Positions 1 to 8,326 of a DNA stretch of 64,000 nt are shown one piece after another (the first letter of the stretch is position 1; each line of letters begins with the position of its first letter). This DNA comes from Streptomyces ambofaciens ATCC 23877. GTDB taxonomy: Bacteria; Actinomycetota; Actinomycetes; Streptomycetales; Streptomycetaceae. Location: positions 4,575,001-4,639,000 of the forward strand of contig NZ_CP012382.1 in NCBI RefSeq assembly GCF_001267885.1, given 5' to 3'. The translations under genes and the position numbers were made by a program. The notes under the pieces were generated by a model, which was given only the letters and a program-made list of their open reading frames with translations, made no database searches and had not been told where the DNA came from.

Positions 1-464
1 TCGGCGTCCCGAAGGAGTACGCCTCCTTCGCCGTGCCCTTCGGCGCGACCACCAAGATGGACGGCTGCGCCGCGATCTACCCGGCGATCGCCGCGATCTT
101 CGTCGCGCAGATCTTCGACATCCAGCTCGGCGTCGGCGACTACCTGCTCATCGCCTTCGTCTCGGTGGTCGGCTCCGCCGCCACGGCCGGTCTCACCGGC
201 GCCACCGTCATGCTGACCCTGACCCTCTCCACGCTGGGCCTGCCCATGGAGGGCGTCGGCCTGCTCCTCGCGATCGACCCGATCCTGGACATGATGCGGA
301 CGGCCACGAACGTCGCCGGCCAGGCGCTGGTCCCGGTCATCGTCTCCGCCCGCGAGGGACTGCTCGACCGCAAGGCCTACGACGAGGCGCACAGCTCGCC
401 GATCGACGAGCCGGAGCCCGAGCCGCGGAAGCAGGCTTCGGAGCCGGTCCCGGCCGCGGCCTGA
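1..464 (+). CDS. Dicarboxylate/cation symporter (SDF family), C-terminal part
   Basis: Only the C-terminal ~154 residues lie in the window; the gene enters from the left edge. The visible part has the small-residue segment FGATTKMDG, which corresponds to the helical-hairpin/TM7 substrate-binding region of the DAACS (glutamate/dicarboxylate:cation symporter) family. It is followed by a hydrophobic hairpin and by a segment DPILDMMRTATNVAG, matching the conserved DxxxDxxRTxxNVxGD region of TM8. The product is expected to be an inner-membrane transporter importing C4-dicarboxylates or acidic amino acids with Na+ or H+. The last ~35 residues are a Pro/Glu-rich cytoplasmic tail typical of actinobacterial members. 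A strong hairpin follows the stop codon. The exact substrate cannot be told from this fragment. Confidence 0.88.
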   Translation, partial: GVPKEYASFAVPFGATTKMDGCAAIYPAIAAIFVAQIFDIQLGVGDYLLIAFVSVVGSAATAGLTGATVMLTLTLSTLGLPMEGVGLLLAIDPILDMMRTATNVAGQALVPVIVSAREGLLDRKAYDEAHSSPIDEPEPEPRKQASEPVPAAA

Positions 465-481
465 CCGCACTCGGACCATCG

Positions 482-517
482 CGACGCCCCGCACCGGACC
501 CCCGGCGCGGGGCGTCG
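482..517. terminator. Hairpin terminator after the symporter gene
   Basis: Eleven bases at 482-492 (CGACGCCCCGC) are exactly complementary to 507-517, with a 14-base loop. It starts 18 bp after the symporter stop and has no U-tract, as is usual for Streptomyces terminators. Confidence 0.7.
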
Positions 518-618
518 GCGTGTGCGCGCCGGGAGCCGGTGTCCCGGCCCGGGGGAGCGCGCGGGGTGGGCCGTCCCGGGCGCGACGGCCTGATCACCAC
601 CGCGCGGACCGTACGCTG

Positions 619-1356
619 ATGCGCATGGGTGCTGGGAAGACCAAGCGGATGCCGCGTGCGGTGCGTGAGCAGCAGATGCTGGACGCCGCCGTGCGCATCT
701 TCGGGCAGCGGGGATACATGGCGGCGTCGATGGACGAGATCGCCGAACTGGCGGGCGTCTCCAAGCCGCTGGTGTACCTGTACCTGAACTCGAAGGACGA
801 CCTCTTCACCGCCTGCATCCGCCGCGAGGCCCGCGCCCTCACCGAGGCGGTCCGGGCCGGTGTGCTGCCGGGACTGTCCGCCGACGGGCAACTCTGGTCG
901 GGACTGCGGGCGTTCTTCGACCACACCGCGCGCAACCCGGACGCCTGGCGGGTGCTGCACCTGCACGCCCGCACCCACGGCGAGCTGTTCGCGGCCGAGG
1001 TGGCGGTGATGCGCGCGGAGATCGTCGCCTTCGTGACGCACCTGATCGCCGCCGCGGCGCGGGACGCGCACCGGGACCCGCACCTGCCCGAGGGCGAGGT
1101 CGCCGGACTGGCCGAGGCGCTGGTCGGCGCCGCCGAGGCGCTCGCGGACTGGGCGGGCGCCACCGAGGGCGTCACCGCGAAGCAGGCGGCGGCGACCCTG
1201 ATGAACTTCGCCTGGGCGGGCCTGGGCGACCTGATGACGGGCCGGCGCTGGTCACCGCCCGAGGAGCCGGAGGCCGCGCCCGCGCCGGAGACCGCGCCCG
1301 AGGCCACGACCGCGCCGGAGCCGGTGGCGCGGGCGGCCTCCGCTCAGGCCGGGTAG
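619..1356 (+). CDS. TetR/AcrR-family transcriptional regulator
   Basis: About 245 residues. The N-terminal part has the TetR helix-turn-helix: MLDAAVRIFGQRGYMAASMDEIAE..GVSKPLVYLYLNSKDDLF, where the recognition helix ends in the usual YxYF/YLYL-like motif. The C-terminal ligand-binding domain is all-helical and variable, with an Ala/Pro/Glu-rich tail. The open frame extends further upstream, but coding-like sequence begins at ATG 619, with a second ATG at 625 as an equally good alternative. Its stop overlaps the stop of the convergent MaoC gene by 13 bp. The linked palindromes between fabG and the thiolase gene are the natural candidate operators, so I infer that it represses this lipid-metabolism cluster in response to an acyl-CoA-type ligand. 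That assignment rests on position only. Confidence 0.87.
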   Translation: MRMGAGKTKRMPRAVREQQMLDAAVRIFGQRGYMAASMDEIAELAGVSKPLVYLYLNSKDDLFTACIRREARALTEAVRAGVLPGLSADGQLWSGLRAFFDHTARNPDAWRVLHLHARTHGELFAAEVAVMRAEIVAFVTHLIAAAARDAHRDPHLPEGEVAGLAEALVGAAEALADWAGATEGVTAKQAAATLMNFAWAGLGDLMTGRRWSPPEEPEAAPAPETAPEATTAPEPVARAASAQAG

Positions 1357-2267
1357 GGCCCGACCTCGCCGGACAGGTGCAGCCGGTCCCCGGCGCCGCG
1401 CAGCTCGAACCGGCCGCCCTCGGCCCCGTAGGTCACCGTCCCCGGCAGCGGTACCGGCGCCCGGAACCGGGCCCGCACCACCGTCGCGTCGGGTGTCCCG
1501 TGTGCGGCGAGGCACCGGGCCACGGTCCACATGCCGTGCGCGATGGGCCGGGGGAAGCCGAAGAGGCGGGCGGTGAGCGGGTGCAGGTGGATCGGGTTGC
1601 GGTCGCCGGACGCGGCGCCGTAGCGCCGCCCGACGTCACCGGCGAGGCGCCACTCGGCGCGGGCGGGCAGGGGCCCGGCGAGTTCCTCCGGGGGCGCGGC
1701 GGAGCCCTCCGAGGGCGCCGTGTGCGTGTGCCCGGAGGTCCGGTGCCGGGCCAGGTAGGTACTGCGTGACTCCCACACCAGGTCGGTGCCGGACCGCAGT
1801 CGCGTCACGACGGCCGCCTCGGTGCCGCGCCGGTGCGGGGCGAGCCCCTCGACGTAGGCGGTGAGTTCGTACGCGGCCGTCGTGGGCAGGACGGCGCGGC
1901 GGGTGATGTCGATCGAGGTGTGGACGAGCCCGAGCAGCGGCAGCGGGAAGCGCCGGTCGCTCATCAGGCGCATGACGGCGGGGAAGCCCAGCACGTGCGG
2001 GTAGGTCACGGGCAGCGCGTCCGCGCCGGTCGCGAACCCGCAGGCCCGCTCGTAGGCGGCCAGGCGCGCGAGGTCCACGCGCAGGCCGGGCAGGACCAGC
2101 CGGGTGCGGGGGAAGGCGGCGCCCGGGCGGGGCCGCTTGAGCGGGGACAGCAGCGCGCCGCGCGCGAGGAGCGGCGCGAGGGCGGGCGAGCCGCTCAGCG
2201 TGGTCGTCGTGGTGGCGGCCGTCGTGGTCGTGGGGGTTGCGGGCGTCGGGGAGGAGGCGGAGTCCAT
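1344..2267 (-). CDS. MaoC-like (R)-specific enoyl-CoA / 3-hydroxyacyl dehydratase
   Basis: About 307 residues with a hot-dog-fold dehydratase domain near the C-terminus. The hydratase-2 motif is visible as YGAASGDRNPIHLHP, with the catalytic Asp/His pair, followed by GFPRPIAHGMW. The N-terminal half is a second, degenerate hot-dog domain, as in mycobacterial HtdX. The first ~25 residues are a low-complexity Ser/Thr/Pro run (SSPTPATPTTTT). It would hydrate trans-2-enoyl-CoA/ACP or dehydrate (R)-3-hydroxyacyl thioesters. The ATG at 2267 overlaps the last base of the fabG stop, so the two are translationally coupled. The order MaoC-FabG divergent from thiolase matches mycobacterial htdX-fabG4-fadA2, which supports a role in fatty-acid turnover or a non-standard fatty-acid synthesis step. 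Confidence 0.87.
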   Translation of the reverse strand: MDSASSPTPATPTTTTAATTTTTLSGSPALAPLLARGALLSPLKRPRPGAAFPRTRLVLPGLRVDLARLAAYERACGFATGADALPVTYPHVLGFPAVMRLMSDRRFPLPLLGLVHTSIDITRRAVLPTTAAYELTAYVEGLAPHRRGTEAAVVTRLRSGTDLVWESRSTYLARHRTSGHTHTAPSEGSAAPPEELAGPLPARAEWRLAGDVGRRYGAASGDRNPIHLHPLTARLFGFPRPIAHGMWTVARCLAAHGTPDATVVRARFRAPVPLPGTVTYGAEGGRFELRGAGDRLHLSGEVGPYPA

Positions 2268-3562
2268 CACGCCCCCAGCAGGCTCTGGCCGCAGACCCGT
2301 ACGACCTGGCCGTTGACCGCGCCGGAGGCCGGGTGGGCGAGCCACGCGGTGGTCCGGGCGACGTCGACCGGGAGGCCGCCCTGCGCCAGGGAGTTCATGC
2401 GGCGGCCGGCCTCGCGGATGAAAAGGGGGACCGCCGCGGTCATCCTCGTCTCGATGAAGCCCGGCGCGACCGCGTTCACCGTCACCCCGTGCCCGGCGAG
2501 CGCGCGCGGGGCGAGCGAGCGGACCAGGCCGACGATCCCGGCCTTGCTCGCGCCGTAGTTGGTCTGGCCCGCGTTGCCCGCGAGCCCGGCGATGGAGGCG
2601 GTCGCCACGATCCGGCCGCCCCGGTTGACCGCGCCCGCGGCGAGCAGCGCGTCCGTGGTGCGCAGGACGCTCGCGAGGTTGACGTCGAGGACGGAACTCC
2701 ATCGATCGGCGGCCATGTTGACCAGGCGCCGGTCGCGGGTGACGCCCGCGTTGTGGACCAGTACGTCGAGTCCGCCGGGCAGGGCGGCGGCGATGCGCTC
2801 GCCCGCGTCGGCGGCGGTGATGTCGAGGGCGAGGGGGGTGCCGCCGAGACGCTCGGCGAGCCCGCGCGCCTCCTGCTCCGCCTGCGGCACGTCGAGGACG
2901 ACGACGTGGGCGCCCTGCTCGACCAGCGTCCCGGCGACGGCGGCGCCGATGCCGCGGGCGGCGCCGGTGACCAGCGCGGTGCGCCCGGCGAGGGGGCGGT
3001 CCCAGTCGTCGGGGGCGGTGACGGCGGCGCCGGCGGGGGCGACCTCGATCACCTGGCCGCTGACGTAGGCGGAGGCGGCGGAGAGGAGGAAACGGAGGGT
3101 GGACTCGGCGGCGGGGGCGTCGGTGAGCCGGACCAGGTTGACCGTCCGGCCCCGCCCGATCTCCTTGCCGAGCGAGCGGGTGAACCCCTCCAAGGCCTGC
3201 TGGGCGGCGGCCTGGTGGTGGTCGTCGGGGTCGAGCGGTGCGCCGAGGACCACGATCCGGCCGCTCGCGGCGACGGACCGCACGACGGGGTGCAGGGCGG
3301 TGTGCACCGCGGCGAGCGCGTCGACGTCCCGGACGCCGGTGGCGTCGAGGACGACGGCGGCCGGGCGGCCGTCCTCGTCGGCGGCGAGACCCGTGCGGGC
3401 CAGCACGGGGGCGAGGTCCAGGGCGGTCCTGCCGGCCGTGCGGTGCAGCAGGCCGCCCTCCAGCGCGTCCCGTACCAGCGGTGCGGGCTGCGGGAGGCCG
3501 AGGCGCCGGGTGAGGAAACGGCCGGGCGCGGTGCCGGTGAAGCTGAGATAGCGGTCGGCCAT
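2267..3562 (-). CDS. 3-oxoacyl-ACP/CoA reductase, FabG4-like two-domain SDR
   Basis: About 431 residues, much longer than a classical FabG (~245). The C-terminal half is the SDR catalytic domain with TGAARGIG (NAD(P) binding), NAG (VHNAGVTRD), the catalytic Ser (TASIAG) and YxxxK (YGASKAG). The N-terminal ~200 residues form a Rossmann-like extension lacking the cofactor motif, as in the NADH-dependent high-molecular-weight FabG4 of mycobacteria. The start at 3562 is chosen because GGGGAG lies upstream at good spacing; an in-frame start 15 bp upstream lacks this. It reduces 3-oxoacyl thioesters and is coupled to the downstream MaoC dehydratase, so the pair can carry out consecutive steps. The promoter faces the double palindrome at 3604-3633. 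Confidence 0.9.
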   Translation of the reverse strand: MADRYLSFTGTAPGRFLTRRLGLPQPAPLVRDALEGGLLHRTAGRTALDLAPVLARTGLAADEDGRPAAVVLDATGVRDVDALAAVHTALHPVVRSVAASGRIVVLGAPLDPDDHHQAAAQQALEGFTRSLGKEIGRGRTVNLVRLTDAPAAESTLRFLLSAASAYVSGQVIEVAPAGAAVTAPDDWDRPLAGRTALVTGAARGIGAAVAGTLVEQGAHVVVLDVPQAEQEARGLAERLGGTPLALDITAADAGERIAAALPGGLDVLVHNAGVTRDRRLVNMAADRWSSVLDVNLASVLRTTDALLAAGAVNRGGRIVATASIAGLAGNAGQTNYGASKAGIVGLVRSLAPRALAGHGVTVNAVAPGFIETRMTAAVPLFIREAGRRMNSLAQGGLPVDVARTTAWLAHPASGAVNGQVVRVCGQSLLGA

Positions 3563-3603
3563 GTCCTGTCTCCCCAACGGCTGTACGGCGTGTGTCGACT
3601 TTG

Positions 3604-3633
3604 CTTACTCTGGAGTAAGGTTACCGGAGGTAA
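3604..3633. promoter_or_regulatory. Tandem palindromic operator between fabG and the thiolase gene
   Basis: 3604-3619 is a perfect inverted repeat (CTTACTC-TG-GAGTAAG). Immediately beside it, 3621-3633 is a second one (TTACC-GGA-GGTAA). Both have the TTAC...GTAA form common for TetR-family operators of fatty-acid genes. They sit in the 101-bp divergent promoter region, where a bound repressor could control both directions. The TetR protein encoded at 619-1356 is the most likely ligand-responsive binder; this is inference. Confidence 0.72.
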
Positions 3634-3663
3634 GCCTATGTCACGGGTGAGGAGCAGGTCGAG

Positions 3664-4950
3664 ATGAGCCCCCTGGAACCGCCCCGGGCGCGCCGTGTCG
3701 CCGTCATCGGCGGCAGCCGCGTCCCCTTCGCCCGCTCCGACGGCCCGTACGCCACCGCCTCCAACCAGGAGATGCTCACCGCGGCGCTCGACGGCCTGGT
3801 CGAGCGGTACGGCCTCCAGGGGCCGGGCGCGGTCGGCGAGTTCGTCGCGGGCGCGGTCCTCAAGCACAGCCGCGACTTCAACCTGGCCCGCGAGACGGTC
3901 CTCGGCTCGGCACTGGACCCGCGCACGCCCGCGTACGACGTCCAGCAGGCCTGCGGCACCGGACTCCAGGCCGTGATCGCCGCCGCCAACAAGATCGCCC
4001 TCGGCCAGACCGAGTCGGCGGTCGCGGGCGGCGCCGACACGGCGAGCGACGCGCCGCTCGGCGTCAACGACCGCCTGCGCCGCATCCTCCTGGAGGCCCG
4101 CCGGGCGAAGTCGGCCCGCGGCCGGGCGAAGGCGCTGGCGCGGATCCGCCCGGGCCACCTGGTCCCGGACATCCCGCGCAACGCCGAGCCGCGCACCGGC
4201 CTGTCGATGGGCGAGCACGCCGCCGTGACCGCCCGCGCCCGGGGCATCACCCGCGAGGCGCAGGACGAGCTGGCGGCCACGAGCCATCAGCGGCTGGCGG
4301 CGGCGTACGAACGCGGCTTCTTCCGGGACCTGGTGGTCCCCTTCCGGGGCCTGGCCCGCGACCAGAACCTGCGCCCCGGCTCGACGGTGGAGAAACTCGC
4401 CGCGCTGAAGCCGGTGTTCGGCCTGTCCGGAGCCGAGCCCACGATGACGGCGGGAAACTCCACGCCCCTGACGGACGGCGCGGCGACGGTCCTGCTGGCG
4501 AGCGAGGAGTGGGCCGAGGCCCGCGGGCTGGAGCCGCTGGCGTACCTGACGGCGCACGAGACGGCGGCCGTGGACTTCGTCGGCGGCGATGTCGCGGGCG
4601 GTGAGGACGGCCTGCTGATGGCTCCGGCGTACGCGGTCCCGCGGATGCTGGAGCGGGCCGGGCTGGGCATCGAGGACTTCGACCTGGTCGAGATCCACGA
4701 GGCGTTCGCGTCCCAGGTGCTGGCCACGCTGGCGGCCTGGGAGAAGCGGGGCCTGGCCCCCGTGGACCGCGCCCGCCTGAACGTGGCCGGCTCCTCCCTG
4801 GCCACCGGGCACCCCTTCGCGGCGACCGGCGCCCGCGTCGTGGCGACGCTGGCCGCGCTGCTCGCCGAGCGGGAGGGGCCCGGGCGCGGGCTGATCTCCG
4901 TCTGCGCGGCCGGCGGCCAGGGGGTCACGGCCATACTGGAACGAACGTGA
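3664..4950 (+). CDS. fadA: Acetyl-CoA C-acyltransferase (thiolase), FadA2/FadI-like
   Basis: About 428 residues, within the usual thiolase range. The nucleophilic Cys is in QQACGTGLQAV, the catalytic His region is LVEIHEAFA, the GHP motif is NVAGSSLATGHPFAATGAR, and the second Cys region is SVCAAGGQG. The enzyme cleaves 3-oxoacyl-CoA to acetyl-CoA and a shortened acyl-CoA, the last step of beta-oxidation. The length and the Arg-rich insert (residues ~135-165) match the long FadA2/FadI class, whose members often act with a separate large subunit; none is encoded here. ATG 3664 follows AGGAG with 9-bp spacing. It diverges from fabG and is followed by fadD, which activates the fatty acids it would degrade. 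Confidence 0.93.
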   Translation: MSPLEPPRARRVAVIGGSRVPFARSDGPYATASNQEMLTAALDGLVERYGLQGPGAVGEFVAGAVLKHSRDFNLARETVLGSALDPRTPAYDVQQACGTGLQAVIAAANKIALGQTESAVAGGADTASDAPLGVNDRLRRILLEARRAKSARGRAKALARIRPGHLVPDIPRNAEPRTGLSMGEHAAVTARARGITREAQDELAATSHQRLAAAYERGFFRDLVVPFRGLARDQNLRPGSTVEKLAALKPVFGLSGAEPTMTAGNSTPLTDGAATVLLASEEWAEARGLEPLAYLTAHETAAVDFVGGDVAGGEDGLLMAPAYAVPRMLERAGLGIEDFDLVEIHEAFASQVLATLAAWEKRGLAPVDRARLNVAGSSLATGHPFAATGARVVATLAALLAEREGPGRGLISVCAAGGQGVTAILERT

Positions 4951-4952
4951 CC

Positions 4953-4964
4953 TACTGGCAGGTA
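4953..4964. promoter_or_regulatory. Possible third TetR half-palindrome before fadD
   Basis: TACTGGCAGGTA at 4953-4964 is an imperfect inverted repeat whose right half (AGGTAA, to 4965) matches the second palindrome of the fabG/thiolase operator. It lies just after the thiolase stop and ~220 bp before fadD. It may extend the regulon to fadD, or be chance. Confidence 0.3.
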
Positions 4965-5186
4965 ACCCCCGAGACTGCACACCTCCGGCGCGGGACCATC
5001 CCCGAACCCGCACCAACCTTCCACGAGGGCCCCGTACGATCCCCGAACTGACCGCCGGTAACCCCGTGTCCGGGGACGGCGAGGAACGCCTCGGCGCGCG
5101 AGGCGCGTACGTCACGCAGCAGAGCACTGCCGGCCGCGCAGTGCGCGCGATGCAGTGTCGCCCGCTGCACGTCACAGGAGCCGCCC

Positions 5187-7118
5187 GTGTCCACCCCGCT
5201 TCCCTCCTTCGCCGCATCCGCCGCCTACGCCGACTCGCCCGGCCCCACGCTGGTCGAGCCCGAGACGCGGCGGCTGGACGGGGCCGTACGGGAGGCGTAC
5301 GTACCGCCGCTCGCCCCGCCGGTGCGGCGCGGCTCCCTCGCCGACCTGCCCTTCGACAACGCGGTCGCGGCCCGGGACCAGGTGGTCCTCAGCCGCAGGT
5401 CGGCGGAGGGGGAGTGGTCCGACGTGACGGCGGCGGAGTTCGCCGGGCAGGTGCTGGCCGTCGCCAAGGGCATGGTCTCCGAGGGCCTGATGCCGGGCGA
5501 CCGCATCGCGATCATGGCGCGGACGACGTACGAGTGGACGCTGCTGGACTTCGCGGCGTGGGCGGCCGGCCTGGTCACCGTCCCCGTCTACCCGACCTCC
5601 TCCCTCTTCCAGACCCGCTGGATACTCCAGGACTCCGGCGCGGTCACCCTGGTCACCGAGACCACCGCGCAGGCCGCGGCCATGGGCCCGGAACTGGACC
5701 GCATCCCGGACCTGAAGCACCTGTGGGTCATGGAGAAGGGGCACGTGGAACAACTGGCGGAGCTGGGCGCCCAGGTGCCCGACGCGGAGGTGGAGGTCCG
5801 CCGGGGCATGCTGAGCCCGAGCACGCTCGCCACCCTGATCTACACCTCCGGCACCACCGGCCGCCCCAAGGGCTGCGCGCTGACCCACGGCAACTTCTTC
5901 GCCGAGGTCGACAACGCCATCGAGCTGCTCTACCCCGTCTTCAAGGCGAGGACGGGCGAGGAGCCGTCGATCCTGCTCTTCCTGCCGATGTCCCACGTCT
6001 TCGGCCGCATGGTCGCCGTGGCCTGCGTCCGCGCCCGGGTCCGCCTCGGCCACGCGCCGAGCCTGCGGCCCGAGGACCTGCTCCCGGACCTGGCTGCCTT
6101 CCGGCCGACCTGCCTGCTGACCATTCCGTACATGCTGGAGAAGATCTTCAACAGCGCCCGCGCCAAGGCCGAGTCGGGCGGCCGGTCCGCGGCCTTCGAC
6201 CGCGCCGTCTCGGTGGCGGTGCGCTACGGCGAGGCCATGGAGGCCCGCCAGACGGGCGCGAGCGGCGGCCCGGGCCGCGGTCTGAAGACCGCCCGCTCCT
6301 TCTACGACCCCCTCGTCTTCCGCAAGATCCGCAACGCCATGGGCGGCCGGGTCCGCTACGCCATCTGCGGCGGCTCCCCGCTCGGCCGCCGCCTGGCCGC
6401 CTTCTACGCGGGGGCCGGCATCGAGATCTTCGAGGGCTACGGACTCACGGAGACCACGGCCGCGGCGACGGTGACGCCCCCGCTCAAGCCGCGCCTCGGC
6501 ACGGTGGGCTGGCCGCTGCCCGGCACCCGCATCCGCATCGCCGCCGACGGGGAGATCCTCGTCGCCGGCGAACAGGTCCTGCCCGGTTACTGGGACCCGC
6601 AGGCGGGCGGCGTCGTCCCGGCCGCCCCCGACGGCTGGTTCGCCACCGGCGACATCGGCAGCCTGGACGACGAGGGCTACCTGACGATCACCGGCCGCAA
6701 GAAGGAGCTGCTGATCACCGCGGGCGGCAAGAGCGTGGCCCCGGCCCCCCTGGAGAACTGGCTGCGCTCCCACCCCCTGATCTCCCAGTGCATCGTCCTC
6801 GGGGACCGGCGCCCCTACGTCTCCGCCCTGTTCACCCTCGACCCCGACGGCCTCACCCACTGGCGCCGCATGAACGGCAAGCACCCGGTGCCGCCCGAGC
6901 TCCTCACCGACGACGAGGAGGTCCTGGCGGTGCTCCAGCGCGCGGTGGACGAGGCGAACAAGCTGGTCTCCCGCCCGGAGTCCATCCGCCGCTTCGCCGT
7001 CCTGCCCCGGGACTTCACCGAGTGGGAGGGCCATCTGACCCCCTCGATGAAGCTCCGGCGCGAGGTGATCATGCGGGACTTCGCGGGTGCGGTGGAGAAG
7101 CTGTACGACGGCTCCTGA
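5187..7118 (+). CDS. fadD: Long-chain fatty acid-CoA ligase (AMP-binding, FadD15-like)
   Basis: About 643 residues of the ANL superfamily. The P-loop TLIYTSGTTGRPKG is near residues 216-229, the A5 motif GYGLTETTAA near 416, and the hinge/A8 region GDIGSLDDEGYLTITGRKKE near 487-506. A C-terminal Lys lies in the segment TPSMKLRRE, as expected for the adenylation lysine. The size and the N-terminal PVYPTSS motif match very-long/long-chain acyl-CoA synthetases. It converts a fatty acid, ATP and CoA to acyl-CoA through acyl-AMP. The GTG at 5187 is preceded by CAGGAG with 6-bp spacing. The preceding ~235 bp contain no other gene. It feeds the thiolase, FabG and MaoC genes next door. Confidence 0.93.
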   Translation: MSTPLPSFAASAAYADSPGPTLVEPETRRLDGAVREAYVPPLAPPVRRGSLADLPFDNAVAARDQVVLSRRSAEGEWSDVTAAEFAGQVLAVAKGMVSEGLMPGDRIAIMARTTYEWTLLDFAAWAAGLVTVPVYPTSSLFQTRWILQDSGAVTLVTETTAQAAAMGPELDRIPDLKHLWVMEKGHVEQLAELGAQVPDAEVEVRRGMLSPSTLATLIYTSGTTGRPKGCALTHGNFFAEVDNAIELLYPVFKARTGEEPSILLFLPMSHVFGRMVAVACVRARVRLGHAPSLRPEDLLPDLAAFRPTCLLTIPYMLEKIFNSARAKAESGGRSAAFDRAVSVAVRYGEAMEARQTGASGGPGRGLKTARSFYDPLVFRKIRNAMGGRVRYAICGGSPLGRRLAAFYAGAGIEIFEGYGLTETTAAATVTPPLKPRLGTVGWPLPGTRIRIAADGEILVAGEQVLPGYWDPQAGGVVPAAPDGWFATGDIGSLDDEGYLTITGRKKELLITAGGKSVAPAPLENWLRSHPLISQCIVLGDRRPYVSALFTLDPDGLTHWRRMNGKHPVPPELLTDDEEVLAVLQRAVDEANKLVSRPESIRRFAVLPRDFTEWEGHLTPSMKLRREVIMRDFAGAVEKLYDGS

Positions 7119-7132
7119 CCCTCGCCGCAGGC

Positions 7133-7975
7133 TCAGCGGCGGGCGATCAGGCAGGCCTGCGGGACCTTCGCCGAGGTGTCGTCCTCCTGTACGCGCACCG
7201 TCCGCGACAGCACGGTGAACCCGGCTTCCTCCAGCAGTTCCGCCACCGGTTCCGGCCGCCGCTTCTCGAAGTCCAGGGTGACCGGGTGGCCGAAGGGGCG
7301 GTCGAGCCGGGTCGGCCCGTCGCCGACCTGGAAGGCGAGGAGCAGGTGCCCGCCCGGCGCCAGCACGCGCCGGATCTCCGCGAAGAGGTCCGGCAGCCGC
7401 TCCCACGGCGTGTGGATCGACGAGTACCAGGAGACGGCCCCCGCGAGGGCGCCGTCGGGCAGGTCCAGCTCCAGCATCGAACCCTGCTCGAAGCGCAGGC
7501 CCGGGTTCTCGCGGCGCGCGACGGCGAGCATCGAGGCGGAGAGGTCGAGGCCGAAGACCCGCAGGCCCAGCGAGGCGAGGTGCGCGGTGACCCGGCCGGG
7601 CCCGCAGCCGAGGTCGGCCACCTCCCCCTGCGCCCCCACCAGTTCGGCGAAGGCGCCCATCAGCGCGCGGTCCAGCGGGGTGCCGGCACCGAGGGAACGG
7701 AAGCGGTCCGCGTAGTCCTCGACGATCGTGTCGTAGAAGTCGCGGGTGGTGGTGACGAAGGCGGGGTCTTGGGGCACGGCGGGGGCGTGGGGCACGGTGG
7801 TGTCTGCGGTCGTGGTGGTGTCTGCGGTCACCGCGGTGTGAGTGGTCGGGGTGGTGTCTGCGGTCGTGGTGGTGTCTGCGGTCACCGCGGTGTGAGCGGT
7901 CGGGGTGGTGTCAGCGGCCACGGTGGTGTCTGCGGCCACGGTGGTGCCTGCGGTCGTGGCGGTGTCGTCGGTCAT
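7133..7975 (-). CDS. Class I SAM-dependent methyltransferase with repeat-rich N-terminus
   Basis: About 280 residues. The C-terminal ~220 residues form a Methyltransf_11/25-type domain: FYDTIVEDYADRF near the start, motif I VADLGCGPGRVT, acidic residue FGLDLS after beta-2, and the post-motif region RRVLAPGGHLLLAFQV. The substrate is unknown; proteins of this type often carry out small-molecule methylation. The first ~65 residues are low-complexity Thr/Ala/Asp repeats encoded by a 54-bp tandem repeat and are unlikely to fold. I chose ATG 7975 because an upstream start (GTG/ATG region to 7999) adds only eight residues. A start inside the repeats is also possible. It converges on fadD with only 14 bp between the stops. 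Confidence 0.85.
   Translation of the reverse strand: MTDDTATTAGTTVAADTTVAADTTPTAHTAVTADTTTTADTTPTTHTAVTADTTTTADTTVPHAPAVPQDPAFVTTTRDFYDTIVEDYADRFRSLGAGTPLDRALMGAFAELVGAQGEVADLGCGPGRVTAHLASLGLRVFGLDLSASMLAVARRENPGLRFEQGSMLELDLPDGALAGAVSWYSSIHTPWERLPDLFAEIRRVLAPGGHLLLAFQVGDGPTRLDRPFGHPVTLDFEKRRPEPVAELLEEAGFTVLSRTVRVQEDDTSAKVPQACLIARR
7797..7904. repeat. 54-bp tandem repeat within the methyltransferase gene
   Basis: Two almost identical 54-bp units, 7797-7850 and 7851-7904, differ at one visible base (GAGTGG versus GAGCGG). A degenerate continuation of the same GTGGTGTCTGCGG-type sub-repeat runs to about 7960. The unit length is a multiple of three, so copy-number change keeps the reading frame of the methyltransferase N-terminus. 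Confidence 0.85.
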
Positions 7976-8011
7976 GGCGCGGACCCTAACGGCGTCCACC
8001 GACAGGGGGTG

Positions 8012-8326
8012 TCATTCCAGCCCCGCCGCCCGCAGCGCCGCCGTCACCGCCGCCGCCCCCAGCACCACCACCGCGAACGGCGCCCGCCGCCACGCCAGTA
8101 CGCCCCCGGCCAGCACCCCGGCCGGCCGCGCCCAGCCCGCGAAGCCGCCCCCCTCGGTGAAGGCCCCCGTCGCCAGCAGCGCCACCAGCAGCACCACGGC
8201 ACCGGCGGACAGCAGCTCCCGCGCCCGCTCCGGCACCGTGACCCGGCCGTGCAGCACCGGGCCGACCAGGCGGAAGGCGTACGTCCCGACCGCCAGCGCC
8301 AGGATCACGGCGACCATGGCGTTCAC
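8012..8326 (-). CDS. azlD: AzlD-family branched-chain amino-acid exporter subunit
   Basis: About 104 residues with four hydrophobic segments and the AzlD hallmark near the N-terminus (ILALAVGTYAFRLVGPVL). AzlD is the small partner of AzlC in a membrane complex that exports branched-chain amino acids or their analogues. I chose the GTG at 8326 over the ATG at 8317 because it overlaps the azlC stop as GTGA and has AGGAG upstream, inside the end of azlC; this indicates translational coupling. It is transcribed with azlC, presumably under the divergent XRE-cupin regulator. Confidence 0.88.
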   Translation of the reverse strand: MNAMVAVILALAVGTYAFRLVGPVLHGRVTVPERARELLSAGAVVLLVALLATGAFTEGGGFAGWARPAGVLAGGVLAWRRAPFAVVVLGAAAVTAALRAAGLE

